In this document: positions 15,566-24,594 of the stretch, piece after piece
How the letters are laid out: each line of letters starts with the position of its first letter
How positions within the stretch are numbered: position 1 is the stretch's first letter
Source: Collinsella aerofaciens
GTDB taxonomy: Bacteria > Actinomycetota > Coriobacteriia > Coriobacteriales > Coriobacteriaceae
Direction of reading: 5' to 3'
NCBI RefSeq assembly: GCF_015553355.1
Contig: NZ_JADNGN010000020.1
Coordinates: 1 to 39,592, forward strand
DNA length: 39,592 nucleotides
Notes under the pieces: model-generated
Seen by the model: the letters and a program-made list of their open reading frames with translations, nothing else
Told to the model about the DNA's origin: nothing
Databases searched by the model: none
Made by a program: the position numbers and the translations under genes

Positions 15566-17446
15566 CTAAATCGTGGGAAACGCGACGACGTCGGCGGGGC
15601 GTGCCAACGTCTCGGCAATTTGGTCTTGCACCTCGAGCAGGCAATCGAGCAGCAGCGGGTTAAAGGTGCCGCACTTACCGTCCAGGATCATCTGGATCGC
15701 CTCCTCGTGCGGGATAGCGTCCTTGTACACGCGCACGCTCGTCAGTGCATCGTACACGTCAGCCACCGAAACCACCTGCGCGGCGATGGGAATTTCGTCG
15801 CCCTTAAGGCCATCGGGATAACCCTTGCCGTCCCAGCGCTCGTGATGCCAACGCGCAATCTGGTACGCATATTCCATAAGCGCATTGCCGGCGTGATGGC
15901 TGCCCAGCTCGAGCAGCATGTTGGCGCCAATCGTGGTATGCGTCTTCATAATCTCGAATTCCTCGGGCGTGAGGCGCCCGGGCTTGTTGAGGATCGCATC
16001 GTCAATCGACATCTTGCCGATATCGTGCAGCGCCGAAGCCAGGGCGATCGTGGAGCGTTCCTCATTGTCGAGGGAGATCGTGCCGCTACGCTGGACCAGA
16101 TAGCCAAGCAGCAGCTCGGTCAGCTTTTCGATGTTCGTAACGTGCCTACCGCTCTCGCCGTTGCGAAGCTCCATGACGCCGGCCATGATGTCGATGAGCA
16201 TGCGACTGTTCTTGACGCGCTCGTTGTACTGTTGGGACAGCAGGTTCGTCAGGCGGCGCTGTTTGGCGTACAGGCGGATGGTGTTGCTTACGCGGCGGCG
16301 CACGACACGGGAGTCAAACGGGCGGTTGATATAGTCTGAGGCGCCCAGCTCGTACGCGCGCAGAACCGCATCATCGGAATCTTCGCTCGAAATCATGATG
16401 ACAGGCAGATTATCGATACCCGATCGGCGCGACAGATCGGCCAGCACCTCAAAGCCGCTTATGCCCGGCATCACAATGTCCAGCAGCACGAGCGACAACT
16501 CATCGCCATAGCGGTCGACCATGTCGAGCGCCGCACGACCGTTATCGGCCTCGAGGATGCAATGCTCGTCCTTGAGCATCTCGCTGAGAATGGCTCGGTT
16601 CATCTCGGAGTCATCGGCGATAAGCACCAAAGGCTTTTCGCTTTGGAAGGCCTCGATGGAATCGGCATCGGTCACGACCGTACCGGCTTTTGCCTTAGCG
16701 CGGCTCAGTAACTGAGCAGCGCGGCCAACGCCCTCATCGACCGTCTCGCCATGAATGCGAACGCCACCAACACATGCCGTCAAGCTCACGTACTCATGGC
16801 CCGGAATAATCGTGGAATGAACGGCATCGGACACCTGATGCAGGCGACGGGTGAAGTCATCGGAGGGAATATTGGGCATGACAACCACAAACTTGTCGCA
16901 GCCATAGCGCACAAGCTCGTCAGTCGAACGGATTCCGCTGCGTATGGCTGTCGCCACAGCACCGAGCGCAAGGTCGCCGGCATGACGGCCACACGTATCG
17001 TTGAAGGCCCTAAAATCATCAACGTCGATCATCGCAACGCCGGCATTCATGCGGGCGCTGCGAAGCTTTTCCTCGTAATATCGGCGATTGCGCACGCTCG
17101 TCAGCACGTCGGTGTAGACAAGGTCCTCTTCCGCGGCCTCTTGCTCATCAATCGGACGCACCATCAGCAAGACGTGAGGCTCGCCCTCGACCTTCAGAGG
17201 GCGTAGACGGGCGCGGTACTCAGTGCCATCATTGAGCAGTTGCTCCGACACCTCATCGGAGTCTGCCAAAGCCTCAAGACTCGACTGACGCAGACAAGGG
17301 CAGCGATCGCCGGCGAGCAAGCAGTTAGGCTCACTCTTAATCTGATCGGCCGACAGTAAACGCACCACGGGGTAGGTCTTCGCGACGCGGGCGACCTCGA
17401 CGGCAGCCTCCTCGTCGGTTAGATTGACCTCGTGAGTATTGAGCAT
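15566..17446 (-). CDS. Regulator with degenerate GGDEF, receiver and HD-GYP domains
   Basis: The 626-residue cytosolic protein has an N-terminal segment with cysteines at 42, 49 and 51, a GGDEF-like domain (about 105-265), a receiver domain (about 272-395) and a C-terminal HD-GYP domain (about 410-615). The GGDEF motif is GCDKF (182-187), so cyclic-di-GMP synthesis is unlikely. The receiver keeps the phospho-acceptor D323 (LLDIVMPG), but the usual Lys-Pro is Arg-Pro (INRPF). The HD-GYP domain is intact: HD at 474-475, HHERWDGKGYPDG at 534-546, suggesting c-di-GMP (or related dinucleotide) phosphodiesterase activity controlled by phosphorylation. ATG at 17446 follows GAAAGGG; a longer frame to 17599 is not protein-like. 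Hpt follows in the same unit. Confidence 0.88.
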   Translation of the reverse strand: MLNTHEVNLTDEEAAVEVARVAKTYPVVRLLSADQIKSEPNCLLAGDRCPCLRQSSLEALADSDEVSEQLLNDGTEYRARLRPLKVEGEPHVLLMVRPIDEQEAAEEDLVYTDVLTSVRNRRYYEEKLRSARMNAGVAMIDVDDFRAFNDTCGRHAGDLALGAVATAIRSGIRSTDELVRYGCDKFVVVMPNIPSDDFTRRLHQVSDAVHSTIIPGHEYVSLTACVGGVRIHGETVDEGVGRAAQLLSRAKAKAGTVVTDADSIEAFQSEKPLVLIADDSEMNRAILSEMLKDEHCILEADNGRAALDMVDRYGDELSLVLLDIVMPGISGFEVLADLSRRSGIDNLPVIMISSEDSDDAVLRAYELGASDYINRPFDSRVVRRRVSNTIRLYAKQRRLTNLLSQQYNERVKNSRMLIDIMAGVMELRNGESGRHVTNIEKLTELLLGYLVQRSGTISLDNEERSTIALASALHDIGKMSIDDAILNKPGRLTPEEFEIMKTHTTIGANMLLELGSHHAGNALMEYAYQIARWHHERWDGKGYPDGLKGDEIPIAAQVVSVADVYDALTSVRVYKDAIPHEEAIQMILDGKCGTFNPLLLDCLLEVQDQIAETLARPADVVAFPTI

Positions 17447-17656
17447 ATGGGGCCCTTTCGATAGTTTCGCATGGAGCGGTGGGTTCCAAATGTTACAAGG
17501 GTAACACCTTGTCGATGCAGGTAAGTACGTGAATGCTGCCACATTCTTATGAGTTGGCAGACGGCGCGATTGAAGCCGCAGACGCGAGGTTTTGAGCACG
17601 TTTGTTAATACGGCCGAAACGTTTGCGGATGAAGCCTGCTTTGGCTATTGCGGATG

Positions 17657-18454
17657 CTAGAGCCCCAGGATGCCACGGACAGCCCGGGCAGCCGCTGCCG
17701 GGCGATCGCGCAGACCGTTATGCGCGCCCGGGATCGTCACGAGAGGGCAATCGAGATATTCGGCAGCCGCTCGCGTGCCAGCCTCGCGGGGCGTGCCAAT
17801 CGAGAGCTCGCCTAGGAGCACGGCGGCCACCGTTTTCGACGCGCGAACGCTATCCCAATCGGGAACGCAGGTCATAGTAATCCCGTATTCGTTTGCCATG
17901 AAACTGCGGCCGTTGCGCAGGGCATGCTTGGCTTCTGCCTCGGTCGTTCCAGGAGCCTCGGGGTCCAAGTCGCCGAGGGCTCCCAAGAAAAGCCGGAGCG
18001 CCCTTGAAACCTTTCCAGCCGCAATCATATCGAGCAAAACCGGAGCTGCGCCCATGCCGACGCCTTCGGCCGACACAGCCGGCTCATGCAGAATCGCACG
18101 GGCGACGAGATGGGGTTCAGTGCGAAGAAGCTCCAGCGCCACCAACGTACCGGCGCTGTGCGCAAGCACATTTGTCGGAGCGCCAACGTGTTCGATCACG
18201 GCCTGCAGGTCGGCGGCCTGAGCGGCAAGATCATAGCTGCCGTCTGCCGCTTCGCTGCTGCCACCACAGCCGCGGCGGTCGTAGGCAATTACGCGGTAGT
18301 TGCGGCTGAGCTCACAAGCGATGCCGTCGAAAAATGTGCCGTCAACACAAGCGCCGTGCACGCACACCAAGGCAGGAGTATCAGGCGACACATCCGGGCC
18401 GGCATATTCGCGACAGGCAATCGTGGTGCCCGCATTCTCGACCGTAAAATCCAT
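17657..18454 (-). CDS. Alpha/beta-hydrolase
   Basis: The 265-residue protein has the alpha/beta-hydrolase core: oxyanion-hole HGACVDG (33-39), AYDRRGCGGS (57-66), nucleophile S100 in AHSAG and a C-terminal histidine in GAHNGLRDRP. The acid residue should lie after strand 6. Members hydrolyse esters, amides or C-C bonds; the substrate is not evident. ATG at 18454 follows GGGGGC. It is single and convergent with nothing; the 210 bp between it and the HD-GYP start (17447-17656) hold only TGTTAC-N4-GTAACA at 17491-17506 as a possible operator. Confidence 0.8.
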   Translation of the reverse strand: MDFTVENAGTTIACREYAGPDVSPDTPALVCVHGACVDGTFFDGIACELSRNYRVIAYDRRGCGGSSEAADGSYDLAAQAADLQAVIEHVGAPTNVLAHSAGTLVALELLRTEPHLVARAILHEPAVSAEGVGMGAAPVLLDMIAAGKVSRALRLFLGALGDLDPEAPGTTEAEAKHALRNGRSFMANEYGITMTCVPDWDSVRASKTVAAVLLGELSIGTPREAGTRAAAEYLDCPLVTIPGAHNGLRDRPAAAARAVRGILGL

Positions 18455-18679
18455 GTTGTGCCCCCATCATCAATGCCCATCCAATTGCACGTCAGTACGG
18501 CTGAATGGTCCCGCATTGCCTTACGACTTGTTAACAGATTAACTGTACCCGACCCGAGGCTTTTCATGGCACGGCATCATGAGCGACGTGAAAAAACGAA
18601 ACTTGTAAAGCAAGAGCCCGCACCTCGCTTTGGAGCCGATGCTATGCTTAGGCGCAATAGTCTTGAGGAGCATATGCCT

Positions 18680-19456
18680 ATGTCTACATTTTTGAATGCC
18701 AGCCCCATCTTTGGACCCGTTCGCAGCCGTCGCCTTGGTCTCTCGCTCGGCGTCAACATGATGCCGGCCAGCGGCAAAATCTGCACGTTCGACTGCATTT
18801 ACTGCGAAAACGGCCTCAACGCCGAGCGCCCCTGCCACGAGCCGTATAACACGGCTGCCGTGGTGCTCGATGCACTCGAGGCAAAGCTGCGCGAGATGGC
18901 AGCCGAGGGCGAGCTCCCCGATGTGATCACCTTCGCAGGCAACGGCGAGCCCACCGCCGCACCGGAGTTTCCGCAGGCCATTGCCGGCGCCGTCGCGCTG
19001 CGCGACGAGCTTGCCCCAAACTCCAAGATCGCCGTGCTCTCCAACGGCACGCGCGCCGACCGCCCCGAGGTGCACGACGCGCTCATGATGGTCGACGACA
19101 ACATTCTTAAGCTCGATACCGTCGACCCGGCGTTTATCCAGCTGCTCGACCAGCCCGTTGGCCCCTATGACGTCGAGCACCAGATCGAGACGTTCGCAAG
19201 CTTTGACGGTCACGTCATTATCCAGACGATGTTTTTGAGCGGTGAGTACCGGAGCAAGTCTCTCGATAACACCGGCGAGGAGTACGTTGCCCCCTGGCTC
19301 GCGGCGCTCGAGCGCATTCGTCCGCAGGAAACGACCATCTACACGGTGGCACGCGAGACGCCGGTCGCCGGCCTTGCCAAAGCAGCGCCCGAGGTGCTCG
19401 ACGCCATCGCCGCGCGCGTCCAAGCCCTCGGCATCCCCTGCCAGGTGAGCTACTAG
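18680..19456 (+). CDS. Radical SAM protein (COG0731-like)
   Basis: The 258-residue protein has the 4Fe-4S motif C35-x3-C39-x2-C42 (KICTFDCIYCEN) and the opening SPIFGPVRSRRLGLSLGVN typical of the COG0731 group, related to the archaeal wyosine enzyme Taw1/TYW1. Bacterial members are widespread but mostly uncharacterised; ITFAGNGEPT is the SAM-contacting GGE-like segment. ATG at 18680 is preferred (GAGGAG nine nt upstream) over one two codons earlier, which is too close to the SD. The longer frame beginning at 18086 lies in antisense of the hydrolase gene and is an artefact. Confidence 0.82.
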   Translation: MSTFLNASPIFGPVRSRRLGLSLGVNMMPASGKICTFDCIYCENGLNAERPCHEPYNTAAVVLDALEAKLREMAAEGELPDVITFAGNGEPTAAPEFPQAIAGAVALRDELAPNSKIAVLSNGTRADRPEVHDALMMVDDNILKLDTVDPAFIQLLDQPVGPYDVEHQIETFASFDGHVIIQTMFLSGEYRSKSLDNTGEEYVAPWLAALERIRPQETTIYTVARETPVAGLAKAAPEVLDAIAARVQALGIPCQVSY

Positions 19457-19497
19457 CAAAACCACGCAGCAGCTAGTGTCAGCCATCCCGCTCCATC

Positions 19498-19564
19498 AGT
19501 TGCGGTGATATAGTTCCTATTTGTGCTGTTAAACCGCTTAAATCGGAACTATATCACCGCAACT
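19498..19564. repeat. Dispersed palindrome B, copy 1
   Basis: 20-bp arms AGTTGCGGTGATATAGTTCC (19498-19517) and its exact complement (19545-19564) flank a 27-nt loop; TTTT follows. It lies between the radical SAM gene and the methionine aminopeptidase. Two further copies are at 25856 and 27101, each with a loop of exactly 27 nt but different loop sequence. Confidence 0.9.
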
Positions 19565-19616
19565 TTTATGGACGCGTGGGTGGGCTATACTAGCTGCGAA
19601 TGAAAGGAAGTTAGCC

Positions 19617-20504
19617 ATGTATGACAACGGACCCGTGCCCGGCCGCAACGACGCTTGCTGGTGCGGCAGCGGCAAAAAATATAAGAAATGTCATAGCGCC
19701 TTTGACGAGCGCCTCGAGCGCCTGTGGGAGGAGGGCTGGGAGGTTCTGCCCCGCGCGCTCTACAAAACGCCCGCCGACATCGAGGGCATCAAGCGCTCCG
19801 CCGCCATCAACGTGGGCGTGCTCGACTACATAGGCGAGCGCATCGCCGCAGGCATGACCACCAACCAGATCGACCAGATGATCTACGACTACACCGTCGA
19901 GCACGGTGGCACGCCGGCCGACCTTAACTACGAGGGCTATCCCAAGAGCGTGTGCACCTCGATCAACGACGTCGTCTGCCACGGTATCCCCTGCGATGCG
20001 GATGTGCTACACGAGGGCGACATCATCAACGTAGACTGCTCCACGATCTTGGACGGTTACTTTAGTGATTCGAGCCGCATGTTCTGCATCGGCGAGGTCT
20101 CGGCCGAGCGCCAGCGCCTGGTCGACGTCACCCGTGCCAGCGTGGAGGCGGGTCTGGCAGCCGTCAAGCCATGGCTACCGCTCTCCGTTATGGCCGAGGC
20201 TGTGCAAAAGACCGTCGAGGACGCCGGCTTTAGCGTGGTGCGTGAGTACGGCGGACACGGCATCGGTAAGGAGTTCCACGAGGACCCGTTTGTGGGCTTT
20301 ACCACCGAGGCGCCCGACGTAGACACCATCATGGTGCCAGGCATGGTCTTTACCATCGAGCCCATGGTCAACGCCGGAGCGCCCGATATCAAGATTAGCA
20401 AGGGCGACGGCTGGTGCGTGCGCACCAAGGACGGCAGCGATTCGGCCCAGTGCGAGGTGCAGCTCGTGGTGACCGAGGACGGCTACGAGCTGCTGAGCTG
20501 GTAG
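19617..20504 (+). CDS. map: Methionine aminopeptidase type I with SEC-C zinc motif
   Basis: The 295-residue enzyme removes N-terminal methionine from new proteins at the ribosome. Residues 8-27 form a SEC-C zinc-binding motif (C14, C16, C25, H26), an N-terminal extension found in many Gram-positive-type MAPs and thought to help ribosome or partner binding. All five metal ligands are visible: D140 (NVDC), D151 (FSDSS), H214 (GGHGIG), E248 (TIEPM) and E280 (AQCE), plus H122 in CHGIP. ATG at 19617 follows AAAGGAAG. It is followed by its own terminator, so it is probably monocistronic; another MAP may exist elsewhere in the genome. Confidence 0.93.
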   Translation: MYDNGPVPGRNDACWCGSGKKYKKCHSAFDERLERLWEEGWEVLPRALYKTPADIEGIKRSAAINVGVLDYIGERIAAGMTTNQIDQMIYDYTVEHGGTPADLNYEGYPKSVCTSINDVVCHGIPCDADVLHEGDIINVDCSTILDGYFSDSSRMFCIGEVSAERQRLVDVTRASVEAGLAAVKPWLPLSVMAEAVQKTVEDAGFSVVREYGGHGIGKEFHEDPFVGFTTEAPDVDTIMVPGMVFTIEPMVNAGAPDIKISKGDGWCVRTKDGSDSAQCEVQLVVTEDGYELLSW

Positions 20505-20513
20505 CCGTGGATG

Positions 20514-20556
20514 CGCCGGATGCTGACAGGCACGCCCGTCTTGCATCCGGCGTTTT
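20514..20556 (+). terminator. Terminator of map
   Basis: CGCCGGATGC (20514-20523) pairs with GCATCCGGCG (20543-20552), followed by TTTTATTT. Confidence 0.85.
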
Positions 20557-20564
20557 ATTTGAAC

Positions 20565-20614
20565 ATTTTGCCTGATAAAACCCGCCAAAATTAACCTGCC
20601 CCCTTTTGGCAGGT
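20565..20614 (+). repeat. Dispersed hairpin repeat A, copy 2
   Basis: ACCCGCCAAAA (20580-20590) and TTTTGGCAGGT (20604-20614) flank TTAACCTGCCCCC. One arm position differs from copy 1 but still permits pairing as G-U on one strand. It ends 19 nt before the dehydrogenase start at 20634. Confidence 0.75.
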
Positions 20615-20633
20615 CGAGCGGAGAGGACTGCTT

Positions 20634-21569
20634 GTGAACATCCTGGTTTTGCTGCCCGTCAACGACCGCCATCGCGCAATTCTTGAGTCGAGCGCTCCGG
20701 GCGAGGACTTTATCTACACGAGCTCCGACGCCGCCACGCGCGAGCAGGTCGCCGGTGCGGACGTGATCTTAGGTAACATCGACCCTGACATGCTCACGGC
20801 ATGTGAACATCTCCAGCTGTTGCAATTGCAGACCGCCGGCTATGACGATTACTTGGCCGCCGGCACCGTGCCGGCTGAAGCCAAGCTGTCTTGCTCAATC
20901 GGCGCCTACGGTCAGGCTGTGAGCGAGCACATGTTTGCCATGGTCCTTTCCATGATGAAGCGCCTGCCCGGCTACCAGGACTTGCAGCGCGAGCATCGCT
21001 GGGAGGATTTGGGCCCGGTTACCTCGCTCAATAACGCCAACGTGCTGGTGCTGGGCGCGGGCGATATCGGCGGCCACTTTGCCACGCTCTGCCGCAGTAT
21101 GGGTGCGCACGTCCGCGGCATCAAGCGCCATCCGCTCGTCTATCCCATTGTGTTTGAGGACATGGACGGCATGGACGCCCTGTCCGAGCGCCTGGCCGAG
21201 GCTGACATCGTCGCTTCCTTTATGCCCAGCACACCCGAGACCCGCGGCCTGGCGAACGCCGAGTTCTTCGCCGCGATGAAACCGGGCGCCTTCTTTGCCA
21301 ACGGCGGCCGCGGCGACCTTGTGGTCGCCGACGACTTGGTTGCCGCCCTGGAGTCGGGACATCTCGCCGGCGCCGCGGTCGACGTCACCGACCCCGAGCC
21401 GCTGCCCGCGACAAGCCCGCTGTGGGATGCACCCAACATGCTCATCACGCCGCACGTCTCCGGCTGGTTCCACCTGGCAGCCACGCTCAACAATGTGGTC
21501 GACATTGCCGCAGAGAATCTGCGTCACCTGCAGGCAGGCGAGACCCTGCGCTGCTGGATCGAACATTAG
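20634..21569 (+). CDS. D-isomer-specific 2-hydroxyacid dehydrogenase
   Basis: The 311-residue NAD(P)-dependent enzyme shows the Rossmann motif GAGDIGGHFA (about 141-150), the TPETRGLANAEFFAAMKPGAFF helix-strand region, an arginine in GGRGDLV, the acidic partner in DVTDPEPLP and the catalytic histidine in LITPHVSG. This is the phosphoglycerate-dehydrogenase-like group that interconverts 2-oxo acids and D-2-hydroxy acids; the substrate is unknown. Translation starts at GTG 20634 behind AGAGGA; no upstream ATG is available in frame. Length is normal for the family. Confidence 0.85.
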   Translation: MNILVLLPVNDRHRAILESSAPGEDFIYTSSDAATREQVAGADVILGNIDPDMLTACEHLQLLQLQTAGYDDYLAAGTVPAEAKLSCSIGAYGQAVSEHMFAMVLSMMKRLPGYQDLQREHRWEDLGPVTSLNNANVLVLGAGDIGGHFATLCRSMGAHVRGIKRHPLVYPIVFEDMDGMDALSERLAEADIVASFMPSTPETRGLANAEFFAAMKPGAFFANGGRGDLVVADDLVAALESGHLAGAAVDVTDPEPLPATSPLWDAPNMLITPHVSGWFHLAATLNNVVDIAAENLRHLQAGETLRCWIEH

Positions 21570-21572
21570 GGT

Positions 21573-21681
21573 TCCGCCGTTCTAACGAACGGCGGACCGG
21601 TCGACGCTACGCGCCGCCCAGAGCGACAATTTGTCATTCAAAAGGCAAGGCATGACCAGAAGGTCTATGCCTTGCCTTTTT
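21573..21681 (+). terminator. Two hairpins after the hydroxyacid dehydrogenase
   Basis: TCCGCCGTTC/GAACGGCGGA (21573-21582 with 21587-21596, TAAC loop) follows the stop. Then AAAAGGCAAGGCAT (21640-21653) pairs perfectly with ATGCCTTGCCTTTT (21667-21680) and is followed by T, a clear terminator usable on both strands. Confidence 0.8.
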
Positions 21682-21771
21682 CATGCCAACTTGTTCGCTC
21701 TGGACATCGCTCGCTGACGCTTGCTCAACCTGCGGTGTCATAACAATTCTGTCCAGCTGTTGGCTTTGCGG

Positions 21772-21824
21772 CATTTGCCCAGATAAAACCTGCATAATAA
21801 ACCTGTCCCTTTTAGCAGGTTTTA
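21772..21824 (+). repeat. Dispersed hairpin repeat A, copy 3
   Basis: AAAACCTGC (21785-21793) and GCAGGTTTT (21815-21823) flank the conserved ATAAACCTGTCCC core. The last three bases are the stop codon of the minus-strand aminopeptidase gene (TTA at 21822-21824), so the element supplies both stop and terminator for that gene. Confidence 0.8.
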
Positions 21825-23207
21825 GAGCTCCACGCTTTCGGCGCCGTTGATGGTTAGGTTTCGCTCGTAGAAAGCCGTGAGGGCGCGAATGGCGTACATC
21901 ACGTCGCGTACGCCGCCGGTCTCGTAGCTTGAGTGCATGGCCAGCTGCGGCAGGCCCACGTCCACGGCATGCATGCTCGCCTGCATGTTCGACAGGTTGC
22001 CGAGCGTGGAGCCACCCGCCATATCGCTCTTGTTGGCGAAGGCCTGCGTGGGCACGTCGGCGTCATCGCAAATAGCCTGGAACACTGCGCGGCTAAAGGC
22101 ATCGGTGCAGTAATGCTGGTTGGCGGCTTCCTTGATAACGATACCGCCGTTGAGCACAACCTGATTGCGGGCGTCGCACTTCTCGGCGTGGTTGGGGTGC
22201 ACGGCATGCGCATTGTCGCAGCTCACAAGCATCGAGGCAGCAAGTGCACGATGGTACGACTCGTCGTCAAAGCCCAGCGATCCGTTGATGCGGCGCAGTG
22301 CGTCGGCCAAGAACGTCGACATGGCGCCCTGCTTGGTCTCGGAACCAACCTCCTCGTTATCAAAGCAGCAGAAGACCGAGACGTCGCGCGCGTTCTCGGC
22401 ACCCAAAAATGCCTGCAGTGAGGTGTAGGCGCAGGCCAGGTCGTCGAGCTTGGGCGTCGAGATGAACTCGTCAGCCCAGCCCCAAATGCGCGCATCCTGG
22501 CGGTTGACCAGGAACAGATCGCGGCTCAGGATCTGCTCGGGCTCAACGTCCAGTTCGTCGGCAACCAGGGCATCAAAATCGCCCTGCTTAAGCTCACCGG
22601 CGCTGATGAGCGGGCACAGGTCGACGGCGCGGTTGGGCGCAAAGCCCTCGTTAACGCCGCGGTTCATATGGATGGCAAGGCTCGGGATAATCGCGACTTC
22701 GCGCTCGGTGGCAAGCAGGCGGCTCTCAATACGGTCGCCTTCGCGTACCAACACGCGGCCCGCGAGCGCCAGCGGGCGGTCGAACCAGGTGTAGTCGATC
22801 ATGCCGCCGTAGGCCTCGGTGTTCAGGCGCAGCGTCTCGCCTGCGCCGTCGAGCTCGGGCACGGCCTTGACCTTAAACGTCGGCGAATCGCTATGCGACG
22901 CCGTGAGCTGAAAATGATAGTCACCGGCAACGCCGTCCTCGCCCCACGTCGCGGTCAGGTCCTCGCCCACCTTAAAGGCAATAACGCTCGAGGTATTGCG
23001 CTGCGTGTAATAACGCCCGCCCGGCTCGATGTCCCACGCCGCGTTCTCGGGCAGGTAGGTAAAGCCCGCCTCGTCGAGCTCGGCCATAATGGTCGCCGCC
23101 GTATGGAACATGCTGGGACATGCCTCGATAAAGTCGATGAGGTCGTTGGCGGCCTCGATATCGTCGGCCGTCACATGCGCGCGCTCGGGCGTTTCCTGAT
23201 CCGTCAT
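21822..23207 (-). CDS. apeB: M18 family aminopeptidase
   Basis: The 461-residue cytosolic zinc enzyme belongs to the aspartyl-aminopeptidase (M18) family, which removes N-terminal acidic or neutral residues from peptides. Metal and catalytic motifs are visible: TASHSDSPTFKVK, CFDNEEVGSETKQGA and SCDNAHAVHPNH, and the C-terminal HSSYET. ATG at 23207 follows AAGGGGAGAGC; a longer frame to 23318 has no SD. The gene diverges from the Ntn hydrolase gene at 23369. Its 3' end lies within repeat A copy 3. Confidence 0.9.
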   Translation of the reverse strand: MTDQETPERAHVTADDIEAANDLIDFIEACPSMFHTAATIMAELDEAGFTYLPENAAWDIEPGGRYYTQRNTSSVIAFKVGEDLTATWGEDGVAGDYHFQLTASHSDSPTFKVKAVPELDGAGETLRLNTEAYGGMIDYTWFDRPLALAGRVLVREGDRIESRLLATEREVAIIPSLAIHMNRGVNEGFAPNRAVDLCPLISAGELKQGDFDALVADELDVEPEQILSRDLFLVNRQDARIWGWADEFISTPKLDDLACAYTSLQAFLGAENARDVSVFCCFDNEEVGSETKQGAMSTFLADALRRINGSLGFDDESYHRALAASMLVSCDNAHAVHPNHAEKCDARNQVVLNGGIVIKEAANQHYCTDAFSRAVFQAICDDADVPTQAFANKSDMAGGSTLGNLSNMQASMHAVDVGLPQLAMHSSYETGGVRDVMYAIRALTAFYERNLTINGAESVEL

Positions 23208-23368
23208 GCTCTCCCCTTTCGCTGGGTTGATGGTCCCCTCCAGCATACCCCGCCACGCCAGCGCCGCACTCTTCATTCCATGTTTAATCCCGCGCCGCTC
23301 ACCAAGTTGAGCCATCATGCCCGCGCTCCTTTTGCGACAATTACGCTAACAGGACGAGAGGAGCCGTC

Positions 23369-24454
23369 ATGAAGCCACGTAACATTGCCATCGCCTGCGG
23401 TGTCGCGGGAGTCGCCGTCGGCCTTGCCGCTGCCACCGGTATCGTTTACCGCAAGCAAATCAAGTCCGCCGCGTCGCTCAAACGCTTGACCGGCTACGCG
23501 GATAGCTATGACCTGTACGCAATCGACATCGCCTACGACTACGATCTTGATCGCATCATCGCCGCTGGCGTGCGCGACGACCAGGCCTACATCGATGCCG
23601 TGGTGGCGCAGGTGCTGCCCGGTGTGCCGGTACATGTCCAGGCGCCCCAGTTTGCCTGCAGCGCTTTTGTCGCCGTAGATGCCGAAGGCCGCGTGCGCAC
23701 CGGTCGCAATTACGACTTTAAGGACGACACCTCGGCGCTGCTGGTGCGCAATCACCCACGCGACGGCTATGCCTCCATCGGGTTTGCCGCCCTTAACAAC
23801 CTGGGCGATAACACTCCGCTTGACTCCGTCGGCGGACGCGCCGCCGCACTCATGGGCCCGTTTGCCCAGCTCGACGGTGTTAACGAATGCGGCGTGTCCA
23901 TTGCCGTACTCACTCTGGACTCCAAGCCCTGTGACCAGGACACGCAGCGCCCCGTCATCAATACCTCGCTCGCCATCCGCCTGGTGCTCGACCGTGCCGC
24001 CACCACGCAAGAAGCTGTCGACCTGCTTTCCGCCTACGACATGCACGCCATGGCAGGACGCGATTACCACTTCTTTATCAACGACGCCGCCGGTGACGCG
24101 CGCGTAGTAGAGTGGGATCCGCGCGATCCGGACCGTGCTTTCAAAGCGACTCCTGTACGCCAAGTTACGAACTTCTACGCCTGCTATGGCGACGAAGTGC
24201 TGCCCAACCAAAAGAATGGCGAGCTGGGCCATGGTAAAGAGCGCGCCGTCGCAATCGCCGATGTCCTTGACGCCCATGTCGGTGCCCAGGACGAAACGAT
24301 TGTCTGGAAAGCCCTGCGTGCCGCAGCGCAAGAACCCAATCCGGAAGACATCACCAGCAATACGCAATGGTCGGTCGTCTTTGACAATACCGAACCCGCC
24401 GCCGCCATTACGCTGCGCCGCCACTGGGGCGACGTCGACGCCTTCGCACTGTAA
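23369..24454 (+). CDS. Membrane-anchored Ntn hydrolase, choloylglycine-hydrolase/AAT-like
   Basis: The 361-residue protein has an N-terminal hydrophobic helix (about 6-27), an acidic pro-region, then FACSAFVAV with the probable Ntn nucleophile C97, followed by GRVRTGRNYDF, a typical linear-amide C-N hydrolase/acyl-transferase motif. These enzymes self-cleave ahead of the cysteine and hydrolyse amide bonds of, for example, bile-acid conjugates, penicillin V or N-acyl amines. Unlike classical bile-salt hydrolases, whose cysteine is residue 2, this one has a 96-residue leader and would face the outside of the membrane. Substrate is unknown. ATG at 23369 follows GAGAGGAGC. It is divergent from apeB, with only about 160 bp between starts. 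Confidence 0.75.
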   Translation: MKPRNIAIACGVAGVAVGLAAATGIVYRKQIKSAASLKRLTGYADSYDLYAIDIAYDYDLDRIIAAGVRDDQAYIDAVVAQVLPGVPVHVQAPQFACSAFVAVDAEGRVRTGRNYDFKDDTSALLVRNHPRDGYASIGFAALNNLGDNTPLDSVGGRAAALMGPFAQLDGVNECGVSIAVLTLDSKPCDQDTQRPVINTSLAIRLVLDRAATTQEAVDLLSAYDMHAMAGRDYHFFINDAAGDARVVEWDPRDPDRAFKATPVRQVTNFYACYGDEVLPNQKNGELGHGKERAVAIADVLDAHVGAQDETIVWKALRAAAQEPNPEDITSNTQWSVVFDNTEPAAAITLRRHWGDVDAFAL

Positions 24455-24523
24455 GGACCCAGGCTCGTCGACCTTACGCTCGCCTGACGTTGTTTACATT
24501 TCTATACGCTTGAGCTAACACGT

Positions 24524-24556
24524 TTTACCCCCGTATCAACAGTGTGCGGGGGTAAA
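24524..24556 (+). promoter_or_regulatory. Hairpin upstream of pfkA
   Basis: TTTACCCCCG (24524-24533) pairs with CGGGGGTAAA (24547-24556) around 13 nt, about 40 nt before the pfkA start. It may terminate the hydrolase transcript or be part of the pfkA leader; there is no clear T-run. Confidence 0.5.
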
Positions 24557-24594
24557 CTTATGCGCATGTTATAACTTGCCCGGAAGGATTCATC

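Noticed and set aside
18086-18679. Long N-terminal extension of the radical SAM protein
   Set aside because: The extension is antisense to the alpha/beta-hydrolase gene, has no SD and is not protein-like; the ATG at 18680 has a good SD and starts the conserved region.
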